From assembly GCA_022837485.1 (NCBI GenBank), contig JALHHH010000070.1, positions 1-12,997 of the forward strand: a DNA stretch of 12,997 bases, written 5' to 3'. This document shows positions 1 through 7,858 of this stretch, piece by piece. Numbering within the stretch: position 1 is the stretch's first letter; the number at the start of each line of letters is the position of its first letter. Both the position numbers and the translations under genes were made by a program. The notes under the pieces are model-generated. The model was not told where the DNA came from. It saw nothing but the letters and a program-made list of their open reading frames with translations, and made no database searches. Origin of the DNA: Bacteroidales bacterium (GTDB lineage Bacteria > Bacteroidota > Bacteroidia > Bacteroidales > Lentimicrobiaceae).

Positions 1-1
1 G

Positions 2-157
2 ATCAAATCGACCCCGGAAGGAGCCCGGGATTTTGTCGTTCCCTCACGCATGAACCAGGGACAGTTTTATGCCTTGCCGCAGAGTCCGCAACAATTCAAT
101 TGCAAAAGAGAACGACAACATTCTTTCCATTCAGAAGCAAATAAAAGTCAAAGATGA
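2..157 (+). pseudogene. aspS: Aspartyl-tRNA synthetase fragment, truncated at a junction
   Basis: The frame is open from base 2 and reads through motifs typical of the class II catalytic core of bacterial AspRS: STPEGARDF, then VPSR, then FYALPQSPQ. In full-length AspRS this segment lies roughly at residues 170-200 and is followed by the FKQLLM...RYxQIxxCFRDED stretch (motif 2). Here the similarity stops at about base 97, just after PQQF. The next 19 codons are unrelated and end in a TGA at 155-157. No continuation of AspRS occurs in any frame downstream, so this is not a simple frameshift. The 5' part lies outside the window. The fragment lacks motifs 2 and 3 and cannot be a working synthetase (known of the family). 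It is either a rearranged copy or an assembly join. The identification is firm; the cause of truncation is open. Confidence 0.8.
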
Positions 158-443
158 GGCAATCGATGCCTTATCGACCGACCTCAGCCTGATCACGGAG
201 CCCGGGGCAAGGAAAATTGTGGAATCGGAACTGAAAAAATCCCAAAAAGAGAAAAAATCCCTGATGAAAAAAGCGGACGCTGCCGAAAACCGGATTATCC
301 GTTCGAACGACCGCATCCGGGACAGCAGAAACAGCATCGACCTCAACCTTCAGACTCAGGATCAGATCGGCATTCGCATCAACGAGCAGAAGATGGTGAT
401 TGCGCAATACCGGGAAAAAGTCAAAACTATAAAAAGCTATTAA
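69..443 (+). CDS. Coiled-coil protein, C-terminal fragment (orphan)
   Basis: This frame encodes a highly charged, helix-rich stretch with heptad-like spacing of I, L and V, for example residues 14-33 and 52-75. It is rich in K, E, D, R, N and Q and has no cysteine. It stops at a TAA at 441-443. The ATG at 69 is unlikely to be the true start, because bases 69 to about 95 are aspS sequence read in the wrong frame. The authentic part begins near base 95 (NSIAKEND), and there is no other in-frame start until base 262. It therefore looks like the tail of a longer coiled-coil protein whose 5' part has been lost or replaced by aspS. I do not recognise the family. No signal peptide or membrane segment is visible in what remains. 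A promoter of its own is not apparent. Confidence 0.5.
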   Translation: MPCRRVRNNSIAKENDNILSIQKQIKVKDEAIDALSTDLSLITEPGARKIVESELKKSQKEKKSLMKKADAAENRIIRSNDRIRDSRNSIDLNLQTQDQIGIRINEQKMVIAQYREKVKTIKSY

Positions 444-566
444 CTCTCCGGCTCAGAATCTATAGTGTTACCGGCATCTTCCGTTCAATGGATGCAGGAA
501 ATCCCTGCTTGTCACGGGTGATTTATACCCTAAAAAGGAACCGCTCAGGACAGAAAACGGGATATT

Positions 567-574
567 TATGTTTG
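567..574 (+). promoter_or_regulatory. Candidate -7 element upstream of the ROK gene
   Basis: TATGTTTG matches the Bacteroidetes -7 consensus TAnnTTTG at every fixed position and lies about 105 bases upstream of the ROK start. I could not find a matching TTTG -33 box 19-21 bases upstream, so this is only a candidate. The rest of the 236-base gap (444-679) holds one weak 5-bp hairpin (617-631) and no recognisable gene. Confidence 0.25.
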
Positions 575-679
575 AAAATCACCCCTGATGTTGTACATTC
601 GCAGCAGGGAATGAGGGTGTAAACCGTACACTAAGCCAGAGAATTCCTTCATTAGTAATTCAGCAAAAACTGCGATCCT

Positions 680-1783
680 ATGCGATATAACAACGACAAA
701 CGCATTGTTATGACCCTCGATGCAGGGGGAACAAATTTTGTTTTCTCGGCAGTTCAGTCCGAGGAAGAAATCATCGAACCCATTCGCATTCCGGCGGAGG
801 GCAGCACGCTCGAGATTGTCCTGAACAAGATTATCCAGGGATTTAACGAGGTAAAATCGAAGCTGAACGTAAATCCCGTCGCCATCAGTTTTTGTTTTCC
901 CGGACCTGCTGAATACGAACTCGGGATTATAGGTGACCTGGAGAATCTTCCCACGTTCAGGGGCGGGGTTGCGCTTGGTCCTATGCTTGAGGAGAAGTTC
1001 GGTATTCCGGTTTTCATCAACAACGACGGCGATCTGTTTGCTTACGGTGAAGCAATTGCCGGTCTGCTGCCCGAGATCAACGAGCGCATCTGCAGCAGCG
1101 CCAGTCCCAAAAACTACCAGAACCTTCTGGGGGTTACCTTTGGAACCGGTTATGGCGGCGGAATCGTAAGCAGAGGGCAGTTGTTTATGGGCGACAATTC
1201 GGCACAGGGAGAGATCAACCGCATGCGCAACAAGCTGCATACCAATGCAAGCGTTGAAGAAAACGTCAGCATACGCGGCATACGCCGCATCTATTGCCGC
1301 GAAACCGGCCTCGATTTTAACCAGTGCCCGGAACCCCGGGAAATTTTTGAAATCGGGATGGGACTCAGGGAAGGCAACAGGGAAGCTGCCATCATGGCAT
1401 TTCACCGCATGGCCGAAGTTGCCGGCGATTCCATCGCCAACGCTATAACCCTGATCGACGGACTCGTGGTTATAGGAGGCGGACTGGCAGGTGCTTACCC
1501 CTTATTTTTGCAGCGACTGGTAGATGAAATGAATACCAACTTAACAACCATGGTCGGCACTGCACTCGATCGTATGGAAATAAAAGCCTTTAACCTGGAG
1601 GATGAAAGAGAATTCAACCTTTTCTATGAGGGCGATACCCGCGAAATAAAAGTTCCGTTCAGCAGCAGGCGAATAAAATATGACCCCATGAAACGAATCG
1701 GCGTTGGCATCAGCAGGCTGGGAACATCAAGAGCCGTCTCGGTCGGAGCCTATGCCTATGCCCTCGCCAGACTCGACGCCTGA
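680..1783 (+). CDS. ROK-family protein (sugar kinase-like), zinc motif absent
   Basis: A 367-residue cytoplasmic protein of the ROK/hexokinase-actin fold, a family of sugar kinases and transcriptional repressors. Visible motifs are the N-terminal phosphate loop LDAGGTN (13-19), the catalytic-Asp region with D116 in INNDGD, the second phosphate loop FGTGYGGGIV (154-163) and the adenosine loop LVVIGGG (262-268). It has no helix-turn-helix N-terminus, so a kinase is likelier than a repressor. The usual GEIGH is GEINR here (178-181), and the CxCGxxGCxE zinc cluster that should follow is missing. Residues about 305-345 form a polar, charged segment before the final GAYAYALA helix. The substrate cannot be read from sequence; glucose and N-acetylhexosamines are the family norm. 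The start at 680 gives a short charged leader; ATG at 710 (residue 11) is an alternative. It stands alone between the aspS scar and a strong terminator. Confidence 0.88.
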   Translation: MRYNNDKRIVMTLDAGGTNFVFSAVQSEEEIIEPIRIPAEGSTLEIVLNKIIQGFNEVKSKLNVNPVAISFCFPGPAEYELGIIGDLENLPTFRGGVALGPMLEEKFGIPVFINNDGDLFAYGEAIAGLLPEINERICSSASPKNYQNLLGVTFGTGYGGGIVSRGQLFMGDNSAQGEINRMRNKLHTNASVEENVSIRGIRRIYCRETGLDFNQCPEPREIFEIGMGLREGNREAAIMAFHRMAEVAGDSIANAITLIDGLVVIGGGLAGAYPLFLQRLVDEMNTNLTTMVGTALDRMEIKAFNLEDEREFNLFYEGDTREIKVPFSSRRIKYDPMKRIGVGISRLGTSRAVSVGAYAYALARLDA

Positions 1784-1839
1784 TCAAGTCATGCATCCGC
1801 GAAATCGGCGACTGAAATTTCCTGTCTAAACCATTTTAT

Positions 1840-1886
1840 GAGGCTGATTTGATTTCCGGAAAAATCAAATCAGCCTCCTTTTTTTT
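1840..1886 (+). terminator. Strong intrinsic terminator after the ROK gene
   Basis: A perfect 16-bp inverted repeat (left arm 1840-1855, right arm 1862-1877) encloses a 6-base loop. It is followed by C and eight T residues (1879-1886). It lies 57 bases after the ROK stop codon and separates that gene from the secreted-protein block. Confidence 0.93.
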
Positions 1887-1916
1887 ACCGGTGAAAAACC
1901 TGTAGTAAAAAAGTGT

Positions 1917-1950
1917 CGCAGTAATACGATTTTTTTATAGGTTTACTGCG
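1917..1950. promoter_or_regulatory. Inverted repeat over a candidate promoter, upstream of the M14 gene
   Basis: CGCAGTAA (1917-1924) is repeated as its exact reverse complement TTACTGCG (1943-1950) across an 18-base AT-rich spacer. The right arm overlaps TAGGTTTA (1938-1945), a 7-of-8 match to the fixed-plus-free pattern TAnnTTTG of Bacteroidetes -7 elements. The spacing would suit a dimeric regulator binding on about two and a half turns of helix. The start codon is 36 bases downstream. No -33 box is clear. The dyad is seen; its use as an operator is inferred. Confidence 0.35.
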
Positions 1951-1985
1951 TCCAATTCCAACCTTCTTATTTAATCCGGATTCAT

Positions 1986-4250
1986 ATGAAATGGCTCCTA
2001 ATTCCGGCATTATTTATTCTGGCTTTCTATGCAGACGCACAATCTCCCTGGCTGGAAAATCAAATGCAGGTAAAAGTATTTCCCTCTGAAACTGTGCATT
2101 ATGATTTTATCCGGAGTATGGGAACCGATGCTGAGCAGGGCAATGGATTCCTGAGATGCTACATCACACCGGACGAACTCAAGCTGTTATCCGGTAAAGG
2201 GATCCCTTATGAGGTTGAAATTGAAAACCTGAATGCCTGGTCAGCATCCTACGGATCAAGGGGTGTTCCTTCGGGATATTACACGGTTGCCGAACTCGAT
2301 GAGATCGCCGACAGTCTGGCAACCAACTTCCCCGAAATATGTTCCCGGGAGATTATCGGCATCGCAACCGGATTCAGCAATATTTACGTTCTCAAGATTA
2401 GCGACAATGTCATAGAGGATGAAAACGAGCCTGAAATTCTGTTCGACGGCGGAATTCACGGCGATGAGGTCGGGGGTCCAGAAAATATGATCCGTTTTGC
2501 CCGCGACCTTTGTCTTGGGTACAACAACGATCCATACATCACCGGACTGGTAAACGAGCGTGAAATCTTCATCGTATACTGCCTCAACCCTTACGGTCGT
2601 AATTATATGACCAGGTATAACCAGGCCGGGATTGACATAAACCGTGACTGCGGCTACATGTGGAATGCCGAAGGGAATAGTCCTTCCGCCTTTTCACAGC
2701 CGGAAACAAAGGCCTTGCGAAAGATCATGACCGAAAACCAGTTTGTGATGCACCTCAGTTATCACAGCGGAACCGAATACATCAGCTATCCCTGGAGTTA
2801 CCGCCAGGCCCCAACTCCCGACGCCGCACAGCACAACTTTCTGGCCTCCCGTTATGCAGCGGTTTCAGGATATACATCCATTCCTTTCGGGCAGGGCTTT
2901 ACAGGAATGTATGCCATTAACGGAAGCACCAAAGACTTTGGCTACGGTGCCCTCGGCGCCATAAGCTGGTCGGTTGAAATTTCTCTCAGCAAACAACCGC
3001 CCGCATCCCAGATTGTACCCTATTACCTGAAAAACAAACAGTCCATGCTCGAAATGGTTGAATATTCAGGGTACGGCATACGCGGGACCGTAACGGATGC
3101 AAATACCGGAGAGCCGGTTCCTGCCACTATTTATGTCAATAATATGTTCCCTGTACACAACGATCCGGTGGCAGGCGATTTTCACAAATTTCTTGTTCCG
3201 GGTCAGTACAACGTAAAGGCAGTTGCCAACGGTTATGAACCGGCAACAGAGTACAGTATTCCGGTTACCGACCGCAGCGTTACAACGGTCGATTTTGTAT
3301 TGCAGCCTGCTCCCTCACATTATGCACGCAGAATCATCAGCTGCCGGATACCCGGCAACAATCCGGCGGATGAGGGCTTTACCCCTGCTGCAACGGGTCC
3401 GCCCGACAACGTCCGCTATTCCATTGGCAGATACGGATGGGTGGTACTCGACATGGGTACTCCCGTAGCCGATGCAGAAGGAGCCGACATCACCGTTCAT
3501 GAAAACGATGCCACACCCGAAGGCTACCAAGTGTTTGCGGGAAGCAGCATGGATGGTCCCTGGATTCTGCTGGGTTCCGGTTCAGGCACCTTCTCCTTCG
3601 ACCTGGCATCTGGCGGACTTCTCGAAGCACGGTACTTTAAAATTACCGACGACGGCGACGGAACGGCGCAGGCAAGCGATGCCGGATTCGACCTGGATGC
3701 CCTGGAAGCAACAATTCCCGCTCCTCCGCCACCCGACACAACCGGCTGGATTGAAGGAATTGTTTATTCACCATTTCCACTATTTGAGCCCGTTGCAGAT
3801 GCGGAAGTCTATACCGGCATCTATACCACTTTTTCGGATAACGCAGGCCGGTACCGGATTCAGGCCGATACCGGTTATGTGAAATTGTGCGCCGAAAAAC
3901 AGAGTGAAAACTTCTACAAATGCGATACGGTTTACGTTGCATCCGGCGACACCACGAATCACAATTTGTACCTTGATATGCTGGAACGGGCAAACCAGGG
4001 AGAACCGGCCATGCCGTGCATTATGCCCAATCCTTCCGGTAACAGCACCGTTTTACTGCTTCCGAAGCTGACGGCAGATGCCACATTGATACTCACCGAC
4101 TTTTCGGGAAGAATAATAGCCCAACTTCGCCCCGACGGTGCCGATACCTTAGTCCTTGACCTTTCACCATACAATCCGGGTATATATCTGCTCAGCCTGA
4201 AGTACCCCGACGGCAGCGGTACAACACAAAAGCTGATGATCACCCGGTAA
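1986..4250 (+). CDS. Secreted M14 zinc carboxypeptidase with T9SS sorting domain
   Basis: A 754-residue exported metallocarboxypeptidase that should remove C-terminal residues from peptides outside the cell. A signal peptide covers residues 1-18 (cut before Q19), followed by a pro-region to about 90. The M14 core (about 95-350) shows the full active site: zinc ligands H158 and E161 (HGDE) and H260 (YHSG...SYPW), the substrate-binding N219-R220 pair (DINRD), and the catalytic E331 (WSVEIS). A transthyretin-like regulatory domain follows (about 364-440). Next is a module with acidic VHENDAT and TDDGDG motifs (447-577) that resembles calcium-rich surface beta-sandwich domains. A second transthyretin-like domain (about 597-672) and a type A T9SS sorting domain starting MPNPSG at 680 complete it. 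It is the first gene of a three-gene exported block, 67 bases before the C25 peptidase. Substrate preference cannot be read from sequence. Confidence 0.92.
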   Translation: MKWLLIPALFILAFYADAQSPWLENQMQVKVFPSETVHYDFIRSMGTDAEQGNGFLRCYITPDELKLLSGKGIPYEVEIENLNAWSASYGSRGVPSGYYTVAELDEIADSLATNFPEICSREIIGIATGFSNIYVLKISDNVIEDENEPEILFDGGIHGDEVGGPENMIRFARDLCLGYNNDPYITGLVNEREIFIVYCLNPYGRNYMTRYNQAGIDINRDCGYMWNAEGNSPSAFSQPETKALRKIMTENQFVMHLSYHSGTEYISYPWSYRQAPTPDAAQHNFLASRYAAVSGYTSIPFGQGFTGMYAINGSTKDFGYGALGAISWSVEISLSKQPPASQIVPYYLKNKQSMLEMVEYSGYGIRGTVTDANTGEPVPATIYVNNMFPVHNDPVAGDFHKFLVPGQYNVKAVANGYEPATEYSIPVTDRSVTTVDFVLQPAPSHYARRIISCRIPGNNPADEGFTPAATGPPDNVRYSIGRYGWVVLDMGTPVADAEGADITVHENDATPEGYQVFAGSSMDGPWILLGSGSGTFSFDLASGGLLEARYFKITDDGDGTAQASDAGFDLDALEATIPAPPPPDTTGWIEGIVYSPFPLFEPVADAEVYTGIYTTFSDNAGRYRIQADTGYVKLCAEKQSENFYKCDTVYVASGDTTNHNLYLDMLERANQGEPAMPCIMPNPSGNSTVLLLPKLTADATLILTDFSGRIIAQLRPDGADTLVLDLSPYNPGIYLLSLKYPDGSGTTQKLMITR

Positions 4251-4288
4251 CAGCACTTTTTATAAAATCTCTTAATTACCAATAATTT

Positions 4289-4304
4289 TTCGGCTTTCGC
4301 CGAA
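4289..4304 (+). promoter_or_regulatory. Small hairpin in the leader of the C25 gene
   Basis: TTCGGC (4289-4294) pairs perfectly with GCCGAA (4299-4304) around a TTTC loop, 13 bases before the C25 start codon. No T tract follows on the + strand, so it is not a terminator for the M14 gene. It might affect translation start or mRNA stability; that role is inferred. Confidence 0.35.
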
Positions 4305-4317
4305 GTAAGAACACCCC

Positions 4318-7300
4318 ATGAAAAAACTACTGCTGATTCTTCTGAGCGTAGCCATCAGAGGATTATCGTTTGCACAAACGACTGAACACACCTTTACCTT
4401 TGTCAAACCGGAGATTGTAATCAACGGCCGGCATCAGCTGATAACCTTTCCCGGATCACAGCTTCACGGGAAACCCGGCGAGCCTTTGCTTCCCTTCCAG
4501 GCCGTCAGTCTTCTGATTCCTCCCGGGCACGAAGCCATCGCCATTTCCATCAGCAAAGAAGGTGAGACTCTGATACCGGGAAGATTTAATCTGGCACCGG
4601 CAGGTTTTTCACGCCCTTACTCCGATCCCGGATTTTCTGCCGGACCAATACAAGGCGAAATCTATACTTCAACCAAAGCCCATCCTTCCGAAGCTACCGG
4701 CCAACTGAGCACCCATTACCGCAACGGTTACGGAATAGCGCAAACGGTCATCACACCTTTAAGTTACATTCCGGCTACCGGAGAAGTTCATTACTACAGC
4801 AAAATAACCGTCCGCATCGAAACCCGGGAAAGCAAACGCGGCCGGGAGGCGTTGAAAAACCTGACTCCCGCGTCGGCCAGAGCCATCCAGAACCAGGCAG
4901 GAATTCAAAACCGGGGCATATCGCAGAGGTATCCTTCACCGGCAGCCAGCCAGAACGACTACCAGATTCTGGTTATCACACCTCAGGCTTTTTCCCCATC
5001 GTTTGAAGCCTACGCCCAGCTCTACCTTCCCAGAGGTATGAAAACTCAGGTTGCCACCACGGAGTTTATACAGGCAAATGTAAGCGGTACCGATATGCCC
5101 GAAAAAATCCGCAATTACATCAAACAGCAGTATCAGCAGTTCGGCATCGAACACGTGGTTCTTGGAGGAGATGTGGAACACGTTCCTTTCCGCGGATTCT
5201 ACTGCAGCGTTCAGTCCTCCACGGTTTATGAGGACAACAACATCCCTTCGGACCTTTACTATTCGGCACTCGACGGTAACTGGAACACCGACGGGGACAA
5301 CCGTTGGGGCGAGCCGGGAGAAGACGACCTGCTGCCGGAAGTTTCGGTTGGGCGTATGTCGTTCAGCACCTCTGCGGAACTTGCCGCCATGATGAATAAA
5401 ACCACCCGTTACCAGAACCAGCCGGTTTTGGGAGAATTAAGGAATCCTCTTCTGGCAGGCGAAAACCTGTATTACAACCCCGACACCTGGGGTTCGGATT
5501 ACCTGGAACTGCTCATAGGCACACGCGACGACAACGGCTATACCACTACCGGTATTCCCGAATCGCAGAACATCGAAAGGCTTTACGATGAGAACGTTAC
5601 CTGGGATAAATACATGCTGATGAATGCTATAAATGCGGGCCGGAACTACATCCACCATTCGGGTCACGCAAACGATTCGTATGTTATGAAACTGAACAGC
5701 TGGGATATTACTAACCAGAACTTTTCAGGAGTAAACGGCATACTGCACAATTTCCCGGTAATATACACCCACGGCTGTATTTGCGGAGCGTTCGACGTAA
5801 ACGACTGCATTGCGGAAAAGATAGTAAGCATCGACAATTTCGGTGCAGCGTTTATCGGAAATTCCAGATACGGATGGTTTAATGAAGGACAAACGGAAGG
5901 CCCTTCGGCCCACCTGCACCGCGAATTTACCGACGCCCTGTTCACCGACAAATTCGGAAGGATAGGTCAGGCCCATGCCGAATCGAAAGCCGCCACCTCG
6001 CCTTGGGTTAATGCGCCGGGTCAGTGGGAAGAGGGTGCTTTGCGCTGGTGCTTTTACGACTGCAACGTACTTGGTGATCCGGCAATGCAGCTGTGGGCCG
6101 GCGAGCCAATTCCCATCGCAGCCTCATACCCTGCAAGCCTTGCCACCGGCACAATGCAATTTGACGTTACCGTAACTACACTGGGCAATCCGGCACCCGG
6201 ACTAACTGCCGCCCTGCTGAAAAACGGCGTTTTATGCGGGAAAGGAATAACCGGAACCAATGGCATCGCCACCGTAGTAATCGATCCTCCGGTGACAAGT
6301 CCGGGAGAAGCACAACTTGTAATCTCCGGATACAACTGCCTTCCGGTGTATTATCCCATCACCTTTTCAGCGGGCAACGCTCCCTATGTGCATTTCGATG
6401 TTTATACCATCAACGATGAAGCCGGAAATAACAACGGTTTGGCCGATTTCGGAGAAACCATACAACTGCACGTCGGCTTATATAATGCCGGACTCGGGGA
6501 TGCTGAAAATGTAAGTGCAGTTCTCAGCACGAACGATCCCAACGTCAGCATCACCGACTCCGCACAGCAATACGGGAATATTGCGGCAGGGGCAACCGTT
6601 CTTATGGAAAATGCTTTCACATTCGTACTCAACGAAGACGTCCCAGACAATCACGTAATCGAATTTACCCTTACAGTAACGGCCGGAGAAACGTGGCTTT
6701 CGGCATTTCAGTTAACAGCATATGCCATGAAGATAGAAGCGGGAAGTGCCGAAGTGGCCGATAACGACAACGGCAACCCGGATCCGGGAGAAATCTTCGA
6801 CCTTAATATAACGCTGCTCAACAGTGGGCACAGCAACAGCAGTCCGCTTACCGCAACGCTCACCTGTAACAGCACGTATGTAAGCATCCCGCAAAGCATT
6901 ATTAACGAAATCGCCATAGCGGCCCAAACTCAGGAAACGGCAAGTTTCCCAGGCATCAGCGTTTCATCCGCTGCTCCTGTGGGCACTCCTCTCACCTTCC
7001 TTTTGTCGGTTACCAAAAACAGTCCTCCCGAGATTATACTACAGCAGGAATACCACTTTACTGCCGGACTCATATTCGAAGATTTTGAATCGGGCGATTT
7101 CAGCATGCACCCCTGGGTTCACGGAGGGGAGGCTTCCTGGACCATCAGCAACTCCAATGCATACCAAATGAATTTTGCAGCCCGGTCGGGACAAATAAAC
7201 CACAATCAGAAGTCAGACCTGTCGGTTACCTATACTGTACTTTCCGACAATCAGATATCTTTCTTCGTGAAGGTTTCTTCTGAAGATGATTACGATTTCC

Positions 7301-7758
7301 TGCGCTTTTACATTGATTCGGATCTGGTTGGGGAGTGGTCGGGTGAAACAGTCTGGACCCATGTTAGTTTTCCGGTAAATGCCGGCAACCGGACATTCCA
7401 GTGGAGATACATTAAAGACACGTATGTCTCAAACGGTTCGGATGCTGCCTGGATCGACTACATTGTATTTCCGCCCGTTGACACCGGAGTAGGAACAGAG
7501 TTCATCGAAAGCAGTACAGGCATGCTGAAGATATTCCCGAATCCTGCCGCCGACCGGGCAAGGGTTATAACCGGACCGTTTAACGGAAGTGCCGTACTCC
7601 GTCTCTGCGATCCGGCGGGACGTGAGCTGAAACATTTTGGAAAGGCAAGCGGCAATTCGGAAGTACTGCTCGACCTTTCTAATATTTCACCGGGATTCTA
7701 TCTGCTGAATCTTAGCAGTGAAACGATAAATACGACCCTTAAGCTGGTTGTACAATAA
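4318..7758 (+). CDS. Gingipain-like C25 cysteine peptidase with T9SS sorting domain
   Basis: An 1146-residue secreted endopeptidase precursor of clan CD, family C25. After a signal peptide (1-19, cut before Q20) comes a pro-region with the GEPLLP...IPPGH motif (54-66) seen in C25 propeptides. The catalytic domain (about 215-595) carries H450 in HHSGHAN and C487 in THGCICGAF, matching the His-Cys dyad of gingipains. A C25 C-terminal Ig-like domain follows (about 600-685). Then come two beta-sandwich repeats that start with a NDxxG...DxGE motif (690-803 and 804-915), a jelly-roll-like module (917-1053) and a type A sorting domain beginning at about 1069 (FPNPA at 1073-1077). The region 690-1053 is homologous to part of the next gene's product. 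The Arg/Lys specificity of true gingipains cannot be assumed. R14 sits unusually deep in the signal peptide hydrophobic region. It is probably cotranscribed with its neighbours. Confidence 0.92.
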   Translation: MKKLLLILLSVAIRGLSFAQTTEHTFTFVKPEIVINGRHQLITFPGSQLHGKPGEPLLPFQAVSLLIPPGHEAIAISISKEGETLIPGRFNLAPAGFSRPYSDPGFSAGPIQGEIYTSTKAHPSEATGQLSTHYRNGYGIAQTVITPLSYIPATGEVHYYSKITVRIETRESKRGREALKNLTPASARAIQNQAGIQNRGISQRYPSPAASQNDYQILVITPQAFSPSFEAYAQLYLPRGMKTQVATTEFIQANVSGTDMPEKIRNYIKQQYQQFGIEHVVLGGDVEHVPFRGFYCSVQSSTVYEDNNIPSDLYYSALDGNWNTDGDNRWGEPGEDDLLPEVSVGRMSFSTSAELAAMMNKTTRYQNQPVLGELRNPLLAGENLYYNPDTWGSDYLELLIGTRDDNGYTTTGIPESQNIERLYDENVTWDKYMLMNAINAGRNYIHHSGHANDSYVMKLNSWDITNQNFSGVNGILHNFPVIYTHGCICGAFDVNDCIAEKIVSIDNFGAAFIGNSRYGWFNEGQTEGPSAHLHREFTDALFTDKFGRIGQAHAESKAATSPWVNAPGQWEEGALRWCFYDCNVLGDPAMQLWAGEPIPIAASYPASLATGTMQFDVTVTTLGNPAPGLTAALLKNGVLCGKGITGTNGIATVVIDPPVTSPGEAQLVISGYNCLPVYYPITFSAGNAPYVHFDVYTINDEAGNNNGLADFGETIQLHVGLYNAGLGDAENVSAVLSTNDPNVSITDSAQQYGNIAAGATVLMENAFTFVLNEDVPDNHVIEFTLTVTAGETWLSAFQLTAYAMKIEAGSAEVADNDNGNPDPGEIFDLNITLLNSGHSNSSPLTATLTCNSTYVSIPQSIINEIAIAAQTQETASFPGISVSSAAPVGTPLTFLLSVTKNSPPEIILQQEYHFTAGLIFEDFESGDFSMHPWVHGGEASWTISNSNAYQMNFAARSGQINHNQKSDLSVTYTVLSDNQISFFVKVSSEDDYDFLRFYIDSDLVGEWSGETVWTHVSFPVNAGNRTFQWRYIKDTYVSNGSDAAWIDYIVFPPVDTGVGTEFIESSTGMLKIFPNPAADRARVITGPFNGSAVLRLCDPAGRELKHFGKASGNSEVLLDLSNISPGFYLLNLSSETINTTLKLVVQ
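6385..7476 (+). repeat. Shared stalk cassette, copy 1 (in the C25 peptidase)
   Basis: This part encodes 364 residues: two beta-sandwich repeats with the start pattern INDEAG...DFGE and DNDNG...DPGE, then a module running from EDFESG to DYIVFP. The same order and nearly the same length (367 residues) occur in the following gene. In the last module about half of the aligned residues are identical by eye. DNA similarity is patchy, so the duplication is old. Confidence 0.8.
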
Positions 7759-7858
7759 CCACAGATAAATCGATCCGGTTGAGTATTTGCATTCATGACC
7801 GGCGATTTTGATTATACTGCCTTAATAAATTGAAACATAAACAAATACACCCCACACA

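Noticed and set aside
69..95. ATG at 69 as the authentic start of the coiled-coil protein
   Set aside because: These bases are aspS sequence read out of frame, so the residues they add are artefactual.
566..1405. A 279-codon open frame on the minus strand opposite the ROK gene
   Set aside because: The + strand frame encodes clear ROK motifs over the same bases. The minus-strand product has no recognisable motif and is a coding shadow.
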